Shown here: piece after piece, positions 28,654-37,719 of the stretch
Layout of the letters: the number at the start of each line of letters is the position of its first letter
Numbering within the stretch: the first letter of the stretch is position 1
NCBI GenBank assembly: GCA_015061055.1
Contig: SUXH01000015.1
Span: 1 to 60,339, forward strand
Source: Bacteroidales bacterium
GTDB lineage: Bacteria > Bacteroidota > Bacteroidia > Bacteroidales > Muribaculaceae
Reading direction: 5' to 3'
Length of the DNA: 60,339 nt
Notes under the pieces: generated by a model
The model's input: the letters and a program-made list of their open reading frames with translations, nothing else
Database searches by the model: none
Told to the model about the DNA's origin: nothing
Position numbers and translations under genes: made by a program

Positions 28654-29088
28654 ATGAAGAAAGTAACATCTGTTATGGGTAAAGTGTTGAGCTTTGCTGT
28701 GGTTATGGTTATTGCAGTGGGCTGTGCCGGTGAAAAGAGTGAAAAGCAGGTAGAACAACCAAAGAAACCGGAGGTTGTCTATGAAGAAGTACAAGTGCAA
28801 CCAATGTTTGTGGGTGGAGATGCCGCAATGCAGAAGTTTATAGAGGAAAACTTGCAATATCCTGCCGATGCAAAGTCGAAAGGTATTCAAGGCGAGGTTG
28901 TAGTGAAATGTATGATAAACAACGAAGGTAGAGTGATCGAAACACAAGTGGGAACAAGTGTAGATCCAGAACTTGATGAAGAGGCGCTACGCGTGGTGAG
29001 CTTAATGCCTGCGTTCAATCCCGGAATGATTGACGGAGCTTGTGTGGCAATGTGGCACACTGTAGCTGTAAAATTTGAAATAAAGTGA
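28654..29088 (+). CDS. Lipoprotein with TonB C-terminal domain
   Basis: A 144-residue lipoprotein: lipobox AVGC (Cys24), a short Lys/Glu/Pro linker (KQVEQPKKPEVVYEE, with only a hint of the proline-rich TonB rod), then a TonB_C-like domain (about 50-144: FVGGDAAMQKFIEENLQYP, GIQGEVVVKCMINNEGRV, DEEALRVVSLMPAFNPG). Canonical TonB is held by an inner-membrane helix; here a lipid anchor replaces it. Its role may be peptidoglycan or receptor contact rather than energy transfer. It has its own promoter and terminator. Confidence 0.82.
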   Translation: MKKVTSVMGKVLSFAVVMVIAVGCAGEKSEKQVEQPKKPEVVYEEVQVQPMFVGGDAAMQKFIEENLQYPADAKSKGIQGEVVVKCMINNEGRVIETQVGTSVDPELDEEALRVVSLMPAFNPGMIDGACVAMWHTVAVKFEIK

Positions 29089-29125
29089 TATTTTAGGAAA
29101 AGATTAAAATATCGCACGATAATGG

Positions 29126-29166
29126 AAAGGTTCTCATTTTGATGATGGGGACCTTTTGTTCTTTTG
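29126..29166 (+). terminator. Terminator after the TonB_C lipoprotein gene
   Basis: AAAGGTTCTCAT (29126-29137) pairs with ATGGGGACCTTT (29145-29156), 12 bp including two G-U pairs, with a 7-nt loop and a T-rich tail. Confidence 0.75.
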
Positions 29167-29251
29167 ATGTAAAATGGTGTGTTTTTGTGAGTAAAATAAA
29201 TATTTTTAGGTAATGTGTGTGTTGTATGAATAAAAATGTCTAAATTTACAA

Positions 29252-29265
29252 TTAGATTAATCTAA
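29252..29265. promoter_or_regulatory. Perfect 14-bp palindrome, candidate operator
   Basis: TTAGATT followed directly by AATCTAA, an exact 7+7 inverted repeat ending 11 bp before the ATG of the ATPase-TOPRIM gene. It fits the size and place of a dimeric repressor site, but no regulator gene is adjacent and AT-rich palindromes can arise by chance. Confidence 0.4.
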
Positions 29266-29276
29266 AATGTACTGCT

Positions 29277-30839
29277 ATGAACCTTCAGTTGCCCGATAGA
29301 ATGAATGGAACAGCTGCTTCGTTATTGGAAAATGTGAGGCAGATAACACTAATCGGTGCCAATGGCTCTGGGAAAACACGTTTTGCCAATTGGCTCGTAG
29401 ATAAATATAAGAATCAAGCTTTCCGCATCTCGGCGCTGAAGGCTTTATTCCCATCGACCGAGAAGAATGGGTTGGCCGGTTCGATTGATTTGTTGTATGA
29501 TGCGGCGGTGGAAACTTCCCCTTTCTATAAAAAAGAGGCACCGACGGAATTTCAACGGTTGATTTTCTTGCTTTTACACGATGAATTTATCGATTTGATT
29601 AAATATAAGACTCAACTAAAGCTCAGTGATGAGAAGAGCGATTTACCTGATACAAAATTTGACAAGGTGGCGCGAATGTGGCACGAGGTATTTCCCAACA
29701 ACAAGTTGATGCGTGATGGTGGAAAACTGCTATTTAGTAACGACAAGACGGAAGATACGTTTTCGGAGCTAAGGCTGTCAGATGGGGAGAAGGCTGTGCT
29801 TTATTATATAGGAGCTGTGCAATATGCTCAACCTAATGCGATTATCTTTGTCGATGATCCTGAAATATACATACATCACTCGATAATGCAGGCATTGTGG
29901 AATGTGATAGAGGAAATCAGACCCGACTGTACGTTTGTGTACAACACTCACGATATCGACTTTGTATCGTCGAGAACTGAAAATGTGTGTGTTTGGGTGA
30001 GAAATTTCGACCTCATAAACAATACATGGGATTATGAGATTGTAGAAGCCGGTGATACGCTGTCGGAGGAGTTGTATTTCGACTTGTTGGGAAGCCGTAA
30101 GCCTATTCTTTTTGTGGAAGGTGATACGTCGCATAGCATCGACTCGAAGTTATATTCGCTTATTTTTACTGAATATACGGTGAAACCGCTGGGCAGTTGT
30201 AATAAGGTCATAGAATCGACTCGGGCATTCAACGATTTGCAGAATTTTCATCATCTCGACAGTCATGGGATAGTAGATCGTGACCGTCGAAGCGACAGGG
30301 AGGTGCAATATTTACGAGAGAGGAAAATTTTTGTGCCAAATGTGGCTGAAATAGAGAATATATTGATGCTTGAGGGTGTGATAAAGGCTGTGGCGCGTTG
30401 GCGAAAGAAAGACGAAGCGTATGTATTCTTGAAAGTGAAAACAGCTGTTATGCACCAATTTAAGAGTGAATTGCGCAAACAGGCTCTTGAGCATGTGCGC
30501 CACAGAATGAAACGTATGGCTGCAGTGTGTATCGACCGCCGTTTCAGTGATATTAATTCACTTGAGGATCATATCAACGATTTGCTAAATGAACTTAAAC
30601 CGCGTGCTTATTATGAGGAATTGTGTCGTGATTTTCACCGATATGTTGCAACAGGCGACTATAATGCTGTGCTGAAGGTGTTCAATGAGAAATCAATGCT
30701 CTCGAATAGTAATGTGGCTGCACTGTGCGGAATGAGCAATAAAGATGCTTATATCCGTACTGTGTTACATATTCTCAAAGGTGATAGCAGGGTGGCTAAT
30801 GATATCAGGAAATCAATAAAGGAATGCTTTGGCTTGTAG
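29277..30839 (+). CDS. ABC-type ATPase fused to a TOPRIM (DUF4435-like) domain; single-gene PARIS-like candidate
   Basis: A 520-residue cytoplasmic protein with two parts. The N-terminal ATPase has Walker A GANGSGKT (27-34), an ABC signature LSDGEK (167-172), Walker B NAIIFVDDPE (187-196) and a switch His in NTHD (223-226), the SMC/Rad50-like AAA_15 pattern. From about 274 comes a TOPRIM-like domain: Glu281 in ILFVEGD, Asp334 and Asp336 in GIVDRDRR, then AEIENIL (357-363). The PARIS anti-phage system consists of an AAA_15 ATPase (AriA) and a DUF4435 TOPRIM nuclease (AriB), and fused forms are known. This compact fusion matches that plan, but OLD-like or unrelated repair roles remain possible. 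It is a lone gene after a terminator and 38 nt before anmK; base composition is not visibly foreign. Confidence 0.7.
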   Translation: MNLQLPDRMNGTAASLLENVRQITLIGANGSGKTRFANWLVDKYKNQAFRISALKALFPSTEKNGLAGSIDLLYDAAVETSPFYKKEAPTEFQRLIFLLLHDEFIDLIKYKTQLKLSDEKSDLPDTKFDKVARMWHEVFPNNKLMRDGGKLLFSNDKTEDTFSELRLSDGEKAVLYYIGAVQYAQPNAIIFVDDPEIYIHHSIMQALWNVIEEIRPDCTFVYNTHDIDFVSSRTENVCVWVRNFDLINNTWDYEIVEAGDTLSEELYFDLLGSRKPILFVEGDTSHSIDSKLYSLIFTEYTVKPLGSCNKVIESTRAFNDLQNFHHLDSHGIVDRDRRSDREVQYLRERKIFVPNVAEIENILMLEGVIKAVARWRKKDEAYVFLKVKTAVMHQFKSELRKQALEHVRHRMKRMAAVCIDRRFSDINSLEDHINDLLNELKPRAYYEELCRDFHRYVATGDYNAVLKVFNEKSMLSNSNVAALCGMSNKDAYIRTVLHILKGDSRVANDIRKSIKECFGL

Positions 30840-30877
30840 AGAATGATATGAAAGTAAGGATTTAATTCTAAGGATAT

Positions 30878-31954
30878 ATGAAAGATATTGAAATAAAATC
30901 GATAGGATTGATGTCAGGTACTTCACTTGACGGACTTGATGTGTGTCATTGTACGTTTAAACGTACCGGTGGTAAATGGGCATTTACACTTGATTGTGCG
31001 CGTGGATATAGCTATCCTGATGATTATAGGTATAAACTTGGGACCGGGGCGCAAAATATGAGCGCATACGAATATGTGGCTTTTCATAGCGAATATGGGT
31101 TCTTCTTGGGTGAACGTGTGAAGGAATTTATGGAAGAATTTGGAGTGAAACCTGATATTATTTCATCACATGGTCACACTATCTTTCACGAACCACACAA
31201 AAAAATAATGTATCAAATAGGTGATGGTGCAGCCATAGCAGCAGTTACTCGTGTTCCTGTGGTGAGTGATTTCCGCCGCCTTGATATTATGCTTGGTGGA
31301 CAAGGAGCTCCTCTTGTGCCTATCGGTGATAGATTCCTATTTGGTGAATATGATTTTTGCTTGAATATTGGTGGATTCTCCAATATTTCGTTTCAGAAGG
31401 GCGACAAGCGTGTGGCGTTTGATATAAGTCCTGTGAATTATGTGATAAATCATTATTGCCGTCAGATAGGATTGGAGTTTGACCGAGATGGTTTGATTGC
31501 TCGTAAGGGTGTTGTGTGCCAACCACTGCTTGATGCACTGAACAATATGGATTTTTACAAGCAAGAAGGACCTAAGTCGCTTGGGCGTGAATGGGTGGAG
31601 AAGTTTGTATATCCGCTTATTGAAAGCTATGATTTGTCGCTTGAGGATAGGTTGCGCACATTCTACGAACACGCGGCAATGCAAGTGGCTGCGGTGGTGA
31701 AGGCAAATGCCGAAAAGACTTGTCCGACGTTGCTTATCACAGGTGGTGGGGCGTTGAATGTGTTCTTGATAGAGCGTATATCAGAACTTAGCGGAGCAGA
31801 TGTAGTGATTCCTGATAAGAAAATCATCGAGTACAAGGAAGCTATAATATTTGCTTTGCTCGGTGCATTGTATATGGCTGATGAACCGAGTTGCTTGTCG
31901 TCGGTAACAGGCGCACCATTTGATAATATCGGTGGAATGCTGTTCAAAATTTAA
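30878..31954 (+). CDS. anmK: Anhydro-N-acetylmuramic acid kinase
   Basis: Phosphorylates and opens 1,6-anhydro-MurNAc released during cell-wall turnover, giving MurNAc-6-phosphate. A 358-residue protein with the ASKHA-fold marks of AnmK: IGLMSGTSLDGLDV at the N-terminus, SHGHTIFHEP, GDGAAIAAVTRVPVVSDFR, GGQGAPLVPIGD, LNIGGFSNIS, FDISPVN, and LLITGGGALN near the C-terminus. Length matches the family. It is followed four bases later by menA on the same strand. Confidence 0.96.
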   Translation: MKDIEIKSIGLMSGTSLDGLDVCHCTFKRTGGKWAFTLDCARGYSYPDDYRYKLGTGAQNMSAYEYVAFHSEYGFFLGERVKEFMEEFGVKPDIISSHGHTIFHEPHKKIMYQIGDGAAIAAVTRVPVVSDFRRLDIMLGGQGAPLVPIGDRFLFGEYDFCLNIGGFSNISFQKGDKRVAFDISPVNYVINHYCRQIGLEFDRDGLIARKGVVCQPLLDALNNMDFYKQEGPKSLGREWVEKFVYPLIESYDLSLEDRLRTFYEHAAMQVAAVVKANAEKTCPTLLITGGGALNVFLIERISELSGADVVIPDKKIIEYKEAIIFALLGALYMADEPSCLSSVTGAPFDNIGGMLFKI

Positions 31955-31958
31955 AAGA

Positions 31959-32840
31959 ATGAACAAGATTAAAATTTGGATAGAAGCGGCTCGGTTGCGT
32001 ACGTTGCCGGTATCGATAGCCGGAGTGATTGCAGCCATTGGGGTTGCTAAGTGGGAACATAGGTTCTCATTGTTGCCTGCATTGATTTGCCTTGTTTTTG
32101 CAGTACTTGCGCAGGTAACGAGTAACTTCGCTAATGAATATTATGATTTTAAACGAGGAGCCGACAAAAAAGGACGTGTAGGTCCGCGTCGTGGAGTTAC
32201 CGAGGGAGATATAAATCCAGAAACACTGAAACGAGCGACTTTTGGTACACTTGCGCTTGCATGTGCGGTGGGTTGCTGTTTGATACCATTTGGCGGTTGG
32301 TGGCTTGTGCCGGTGGGAATAGCGATAGCTGTGTTTGCACTTGCATATAGTGCCGGACCTTTCCCATTGTCCTACAACGGACTTGGCGATGTGGCAGTGC
32401 TTGTGTTTTTCGGACTTGTGCCGGTGAATTTTACTTATTATGTGCAAGCTGGAGGCTGGAGCCCGTTTGCTATGCTCGTATCGGTTGCGATTGGGCTTAT
32501 GGGGGTGAACGTGCTTCTTGTGAACAACTATCGTGATATGGATGATGACAAGGAAGTGAAGAAACGTACTACGGTAGTCATCTTTGGCCGAAAAATTGCC
32601 GGAACATTCTATCTTATTTCGGGATATTTCGCAGCCTTTTTCTTGTCGCCAATATGGTTTCTGCTCCCTGGTTGGACAGTGGTGATTCCCTTGTTGTATC
32701 TTGTGATGCACACCGCCACTTGGCACAAACTAATCCATCGGGAGGGAAGCGCTTTAAATCCATTGCTTGGAGCTACGGGTCGTAATATGCTTATATTTGC
32801 CGTTCTGCTTGCAGTGGCAATGATAATGAATCCAAGATAA
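31959..32840 (+). CDS. menA: 1,4-dihydroxy-2-naphthoate polyprenyltransferase
   Basis: An inner-membrane UbiA-family prenyltransferase of menaquinone synthesis, 293 residues with about eight hydrophobic helices. The N-terminal WIEAARLRTLPVSI is typical of MenA. The two Mg2+/diphosphate motifs are NFANEYYDFKRGAD and NNYRDMDDDKEVKKRT. Start is the ATG at 31959; an upstream in-frame ATG lies inside anmK. Menaquinone supports the anaerobic fumarate respiration common in Bacteroidales. Confidence 0.94.
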   Translation: MNKIKIWIEAARLRTLPVSIAGVIAAIGVAKWEHRFSLLPALICLVFAVLAQVTSNFANEYYDFKRGADKKGRVGPRRGVTEGDINPETLKRATFGTLALACAVGCCLIPFGGWWLVPVGIAIAVFALAYSAGPFPLSYNGLGDVAVLVFFGLVPVNFTYYVQAGGWSPFAMLVSVAIGLMGVNVLLVNNYRDMDDDKEVKKRTTVVIFGRKIAGTFYLISGYFAAFFLSPIWFLLPGWTVVIPLLYLVMHTATWHKLIHREGSALNPLLGATGRNMLIFAVLLAVAMIMNPR

Positions 32841-32844
32841 TAAT

Positions 32845-32870
32845 AAAGCGGTGTGTCTTACACCGCTTTT
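32845..32870. terminator. Bidirectional terminator between menA and pncB
   Basis: AAAGCGGTGT (32845-32854), loop GTCTT, ACACCGCTTT (32860-32869): a perfect 10-bp stem with T's on both strands, placed between convergent genes. Confidence 0.88.
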
Positions 32871-32883
32871 GCATTTTTCTTAT

Positions 32884-34098
32884 TTATTCTATAACACTTA
32901 GGAGGTAGGCACATTTGTTAGGATTGCCGAGTGTTTTACCCTTGTCGCAGGATAGTTTCACGCAGTCGTGCCATTCGCGTGATTCGGTGATTCGGCATCG
33001 CGTAAGCTTCACTACGATGTTCATTGGTTTGCAATTGTTGATATCGCAAGTGAGGTTGGTGCCTACGCCGTAGCTGTCCTGTAATCGGCCGTTAACGAAT
33101 TTGTGTATCTCTATTGCGCGGTTGATATCAAGCCCATTGCTGTAGATTACTTGTTTTGTGGCGGGGTCGATGCCAAGCGATATGTATTTTTGAATTATCT
33201 TCTCTGTTTGTTCCTCTTCGTTACCGCTATCAACTCGCAAGCCCTTGTACATCATTGCCATACGTTTGGATAGATTGTTGAAGAATACCTTATCTCCAAA
33301 AGCATCATAAAGGAATACCCCATTGTCGCCGTCGTATACATCGCTAAATTTCTTCATCACATTGTAGTTGCATTCAAACACTCCGCTCACAGTTTCTTCA
33401 AACATTACAAGTTGATGACTCATAGTGCCTATCGGTGTGAGGTTGTATTTCATTGCAAGATATACATTGCTTGTACCAATAATTTTGCCGGTCCATTTTT
33501 GTCCGGTATCGGAGTCGCACCCTACATTCTGTAGCTTGGAAAGTTCTTTCACTACCATATCTTGGTGCGCAAACGAGAAACGTCGGCGAGTACCCATATC
33601 ACCGAGAATCAACCCGTTGGAAAGTATTTGCTTGCCTTTTTCGATGGTGCGCATACATTCAAGATTGGAATCGTACTTGTTGAAATCTCCATTGAGCCGA
33701 TGTGAAAGTTCCGAAACAGAAGAAAGTATGGGCATTTCCCACATAATAGCAGAATACCACTTGCCATTAACCACTACATCGAGGTGCCCTTCATCGTCTT
33801 GTGAGATAGTGATTTCATTAGGGTTGAAGCGATAGCCTCGTAAGAAAGTGAAGTACCATTCGGGCAGATAGTAGCATTTTTGACGCATAAAGTTGATTTC
33901 CTCATCGGAAATTATAACGTTGTGCATATTGTCAACTTGCTCTTGCAATAATGCTGCAAATCCTTTGGGATAGCAAGTGTGGTTGCGGTCGAAGAATTGA
34001 TATTCAACTTCGGCGCGAGGATATGTCTGTAATACGTAGTATTGACAAGTGAACGTATAGAGATCGTTGTCGGTAAAATGCTTAATAATAGGTTCCAT
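32884..34098 (-). CDS. pncB: Nicotinate phosphoribosyltransferase
   Basis: Joins nicotinate and PRPP to give nicotinate mononucleotide in NAD salvage. 404 residues starting EPIIKHFTDNDLYTFTCQYYVL, the family's N-terminal pattern. FSFAHQDMV, GTSNVYLAMKYNLTPIGTMSHQLVMFE (with the His of the phosphorylated loop) and GLRVDSGNEEEQTEKI follow. The ATG at 34098 is used; the frame includes a TTG two codons earlier. Length equals E. coli PncB. Monocistronic. Confidence 0.96.
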   Translation of the reverse strand: MEPIIKHFTDNDLYTFTCQYYVLQTYPRAEVEYQFFDRNHTCYPKGFAALLQEQVDNMHNVIISDEEINFMRQKCYYLPEWYFTFLRGYRFNPNEITISQDDEGHLDVVVNGKWYSAIMWEMPILSSVSELSHRLNGDFNKYDSNLECMRTIEKGKQILSNGLILGDMGTRRRFSFAHQDMVVKELSKLQNVGCDSDTGQKWTGKIIGTSNVYLAMKYNLTPIGTMSHQLVMFEETVSGVFECNYNVMKKFSDVYDGDNGVFLYDAFGDKVFFNNLSKRMAMMYKGLRVDSGNEEEQTEKIIQKYISLGIDPATKQVIYSNGLDINRAIEIHKFVNGRLQDSYGVGTNLTCDINNCKPMNIVVKLTRCRITESREWHDCVKLSCDKGKTLGNPNKCAYLLSVIE

Positions 34099-34218
34099 AA
34101 GCAAAGTTAAGTTTCATAGTTAGTTATATCTTGCCCAATTTTTTTTTAAGATACGAAAAACGTATTAATAAATAAAATAAAGAGTCGTTCAAGAATCTTT
34201 ATCAGTTGTTTTCTTTAT

Positions 34219-35361
34219 TTACAGAACTCCTTTGGTGGAAGGAAGTTGGTAGCTGAAAATATCGCGACGTATAGCCATTTTGATAGCTCGTGCAAGGGCT
34301 TTGAAAATTCCTTCAATTTTGTGGTGCTCGTTGTTGCCTTGAGCCGAGATATAAAGATTCATTCTTGCGCTATCGCTTAGGCTCTTGAAGAAATGAAGGA
34401 ACATTTCGGTAGGCATTTCGCCTATTTTTTCGCGATGGAATTCGGTGTCCCATACGAGCCAGCTACGTCCACCGAAATCGAGCGCAACGGTGCATTGGCA
34501 ATCGTCCATTGGTAGTACGAATCCGTAACGTTCGATTCCACGTTTATTGCCTAATGCTAAGTGAATAGCTTCACCTAGTGCGATAGCTGTATCTTCTATT
34601 GTGTGGTGTTCGTCTACCCAAGTGTCACCTTTTACTTTTATTGTGAGATTGATACCCGAATGTTTACCGATTTGGCTAAGCATATGGTCGAAAAAACCAA
34701 TTCCGGTATTAATGTAGCATTCCCCGTAACCATCGAGGTCGATAGCGATGTCGATGTCGGTTTCGCTTGTGGTGCGTTTCACTGTGGCTGTGCGCGATCC
34801 TCCACGAAGGAAGTCGGCTATTCGATCCCATGAAGGAGTGATGAGTGCGCACACTTCGCTAAGTTTCGCTTCATCGATTTTTTGTTTTCCGCTTTCTTCG
34901 TCACTGATGAAAATGGCTTTAGCTCCGAGATTACGTGCCAACAGCACATCGGTGATGCGATCTCCAATCACAAAAGAGTTGGCAAGATCATAGTTGCCGG
35001 AAGTATATTTGCCAAGTAATGCAGTTCCGGGTTTGCGGGTAGGTGCATTCTCGTGTTCAAAAGTCTTATCGATAATAATATCATCAAAAACAATTCCTTC
35101 TCCTTCAAGCGTTTTGAGCATTTTGTTATGTGGCGCTTCAAAATCGGCAGTTGGGAAAGAATCGGTTCCAAGTCCGTCTTGATTGGTTACCATTACCAAC
35201 TCATAATCAAGGTGTGTCTTGATGAAATGAAGGTTGTGCATTACACGAGGAACGAATTCTAACTTTTCAAGAGAGTCTACTTGAAAATCAATGGGAGGCT
35301 CGACGATTATAGTGCCGTCGCGGTCGATGAATAGAGCCCGTTTGAGTTTATTTTCGGTCAT
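34219..35361 (-). CDS. hisB: Bifunctional histidinol-phosphatase / imidazoleglycerol-phosphate dehydratase
   Basis: A 380-residue fusion catalysing steps 6 and 8 of histidine synthesis. The N-terminal HAD phosphatase (1-170) has FIDRDGTI with Asp13 and Asp15 and TNQDGLG. The C-terminal dehydratase (about 185-380) has the metal-binding [14 protein letters not shown] and [15 protein letters not shown]. The Cys cluster that binds zinc in E. coli HisB is absent: the matching stretch reads [14 protein letters not shown]. The gene overlaps hisC by 14 nt. Last gene of the minus-strand his operon. Confidence 0.95.
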   Translation of the reverse strand: MTENKLKRALFIDRDGTIIVEPPIDFQVDSLEKLEFVPRVMHNLHFIKTHLDYELVMVTNQDGLGTDSFPTADFEAPHNKMLKTLEGEGIVFDDIIIDKTFEHENAPTRKPGTALLGKYTSGNYDLANSFVIGDRITDVLLARNLGAKAIFISDEESGKQKIDEAKLSEVCALITPSWDRIADFLRGGSRTATVKRTTSETDIDIAIDLDGYGECYINTGIGFFDHMLSQIGKHSGINLTIKVKGDTWVDEHHTIEDTAIALGEAIHLALGNKRGIERYGFVLPMDDCQCTVALDFGGRSWLVWDTEFHREKIGEMPTEMFLHFFKSLSDSARMNLYISAQGNNEHHKIEGIFKALARAIKMAIRRDIFSYQLPSTKGVL

Positions 35362-36385
35362 AGTCGTAAATTGCGTTAATTAATTGTTCGTTTTCTTCGT
35401 GAGTGCCTATGGTGATGCGCAGACAGCCTGCGCATTTCTCTACACGATTGCGATTGCGCACGATGATACCTTGTTTGTTCAAGAAATCGTAAAGATTGTC
35501 GGGGTTGTCGACTTTTACAAGCAAGAAATTAGCATCGCTTGGGTAGATATGCTTCACGCATTGCAAGCCTTCGAGGCACTTTGCGAGTGTGGTACGATTG
35601 TCGAGTAGTTCTTTTACCCATGTTTCGACTTCTTGGATGTTGGTGAGAGCTTCGATGGCTTTTTCTTGTGTGAGAGCATTTACATTGTAAGGGTATTTAA
35701 CCTTATTGTAGAAATCGATGATTTCAGCATTTGCGTAGGCAACTCCGAGTCGTAAACCTGCTCGTCCCCATGCTTTTGAGAACGTTTGCAGTACTATCAC
35801 GTTTGGGCATTCGGCAAGGTGAGCCAGCATAGAGCCTTTGTCGGAGAAATCGATATATGCTTCATCGACCATCACGATGCCTTTGAAGGCGTTGGCTATT
35901 TGTATAATCAAATCGAGTGGATAAGCATTTCCGGTAGGGTTGTTTGGAGAGCATATCCATATTAGTTTTGTGTTGTCGTCGGTGGCGGCAAGGATATCAT
36001 CGGGTGCAAAACCAAAAGTATCATCGAGTTGTACACGACGATATTCTATATCGTTGATGTCGGCACACACCTCATACATTCCGTAGCTTGGAGCAATAGC
36101 CACCACATTGTCGATACCGGGTCGGCAGAAGATTCGGTAAGCCAAGTCGATACCTTCATCACTACCCACACCCAGGAATATGTTTTCGGGTTTCACCCCC
36201 TTGATAGTGGCGAGCAGTTCTTTTACCTTACGTTGCAGAGGATCGGGGTATCGGTTGTAAGGTTCGTTGAATGGGTTTTCGTTGGCATCAAGGAACACCG
36301 AAGCTACTCCGGAGAACTCATTTCGAGCTGAACTGTAAGGAGTAAGTTTGCTTATGTTAGGTCGTACTAATTTTTCTAAATTCAT
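35348..36385 (-). CDS. hisC: Histidinol-phosphate aminotransferase
   Basis: A PLP enzyme of 345 residues converting imidazole-acetol phosphate to histidinol phosphate. SPNNPTGN (substrate Asn), [11 protein letters not shown] (Asp for the pyridine nitrogen, Tyr) and [16 protein letters not shown] (PLP Lys) are present. It begins [16 protein letters not shown], a typical HisC opening. It lies 44 nt downstream of hisD and overlaps hisB. Confidence 0.95.
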   Translation of the reverse strand: MNLEKLVRPNISKLTPYSSARNEFSGVASVFLDANENPFNEPYNRYPDPLQRKVKELLATIKGVKPENIFLGVGSDEGIDLAYRIFCRPGIDNVVAIAPSYGMYEVCADINDIEYRRVQLDDTFGFAPDDILAATDDNTKLIWICSPNNPTGNAYPLDLIIQIANAFKGIVMVDEAYIDFSDKGSMLAHLAECPNVIVLQTFSKAWGRAGLRLGVAYANAEIIDFYNKVKYPYNVNALTQEKAIEALTNIQEVETWVKELLDNRTTLAKCLEGLQCVKHIYPSDANFLLVKVDNPDNLYDFLNKQGIIVRNRNRVEKCAGCLRITIGTHEENEQLINAIYDYDRK

Positions 36386-36429
36386 TTTTTGATATATCAG
36401 ATAAATTGTATTAGTCGAATGATATTTTA

Positions 36430-37719
36430 TTAAGAGTTGATTTCTTGCAATCTCACTGTTACAGCAAGCCGATGTGCCATGAGGTCTTCGTTTTCTGCCA
36501 TAATCTCAATGGCATTACCAATATTGTTCAGCCCTTCTTGAGTGAGGTGCTGGAAGGTGATTTTTTTGCAGAAACTATCGAGATTTACGCCACTGTAAGA
36601 GTGTGCATACCCACTTGTGGGCAGTGTGTGGTTGGTCCCTGATGCGTAGTCGCCGGCACTCTCGGTTGAGTAAGCACCGAGGAATACCGAACCGGCATTT
36701 TCCACTTTTTCGGCAAGAGCATCAGCATCGTTGTGATTGATGATGAGGTGTTCGGGAGCATATTCATTGGAGAAGTCCATTATTTCATCATCGTCTTTTA
36801 ATACGATTATTCGGCTGTGTGATAGAGATTTTTTCATCATCTCTTGTCGTGGAAGTGTACCGAGTAGTTCTTCAATTACGGCAGGTAGTTTCGCTGCAAA
36901 ATCTTCACTTGTAGTGAGCAGAATGGACTGGCTGTCGGGACCATGTTCGGCTTGTGAAAGGAAATCGCTTGCCACGAATCGAGGACTGGCATTGTCGTCG
37001 GCAATAATCATCACTTCCGAAGGTCCTGCCGGCATATCAATTGCTACAGCTTGTGAACCCACTTGCTGTTTTGCTTCCATAACAAAGCGATTACCGGGAC
37101 CAAAGATTTTATACACTTTAGGAATACTTTCTGTTCCGTATGCCATAGCGGCAACGGCTTGTGCACCACCCACTTTGTATATTTCGGTAACACCTGCCAC
37201 GCGAGCCGCATATAGGATAGCCGGGTGTACTTTACCCTGCTTGTCGGGAGGAGTGCAAAGCACAATCTTTCTACACCCTGCGATGCGTGCAGGGATGGCA
37301 AGCATAAGCACTGTGGAAAACAATGGTGAGTTGCCTCCGGGTATGTATAACCCCACCTTTGAGATAGGGACGGCGCGCTGAGCGCACATCACTCCCGGTG
37401 TGGTGTCGAGTTTGATTTCCTCCATTCGCTGTGCCTTATGGAATTTAGAAATGTTCTTTGCAGCAATAGCGATAGCTTGCTTGAGTGAGTGTGGCACGAT
37501 GTCGTCGGCTTCGGCTATCTCATCGGCGCTTACTTTTAAACTATTTAGTTCTACATTGTCAAATTTGCGAGAGAATTCCATTAATGCCTCATCGCCCCGA
37601 GTGCGTACCTCGTTGATGATAGATGCAACTGTGTCGTGCAATTCGGATGTGTTGCTTATGGCTCGTTGCATAAGCTCGCTCCATTGCGAGCGCTTGGGGT
37701 AAAGTATGGTTTGTATCAT
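36430..37719 (-). CDS. hisD: Histidinol dehydrogenase
   Basis: Oxidises histidinol to histidine in two NAD-dependent steps, using zinc. 429 residues with IPGGNSPLFSTVLMLAIPARIAG-type block, KIFGPGNRFVMEAKQQV, IDMPAGPSEVMIIAD, LSQAEHGPDSQ (zinc ligands Gln/His) and YAPEHLII, and a C-terminal ESAGDYASGTNHTLPTSG. Start at 37719 overlaps the hisG stop by one base. Confidence 0.96.
   Translation of the reverse strand: MIQTILYPKRSQWSELMQRAISNTSELHDTVASIINEVRTRGDEALMEFSRKFDNVELNSLKVSADEIAEADDIVPHSLKQAIAIAAKNISKFHKAQRMEEIKLDTTPGVMCAQRAVPISKVGLYIPGGNSPLFSTVLMLAIPARIAGCRKIVLCTPPDKQGKVHPAILYAARVAGVTEIYKVGGAQAVAAMAYGTESIPKVYKIFGPGNRFVMEAKQQVGSQAVAIDMPAGPSEVMIIADDNASPRFVASDFLSQAEHGPDSQSILLTTSEDFAAKLPAVIEELLGTLPRQEMMKKSLSHSRIIVLKDDDEIMDFSNEYAPEHLIINHNDADALAEKVENAGSVFLGAYSTESAGDYASGTNHTLPTSGYAHSYSGVNLDSFCKKITFQHLTQEGLNNIGNAIEIMAENEDLMAHRLAVTVRLQEINS

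Noticed and set aside
32067..32726. 219-codon minus-strand frame inside menA
   Set aside because: Antisense to a clear UbiA-family gene, and the translated sequence is low-complexity basic without motifs.
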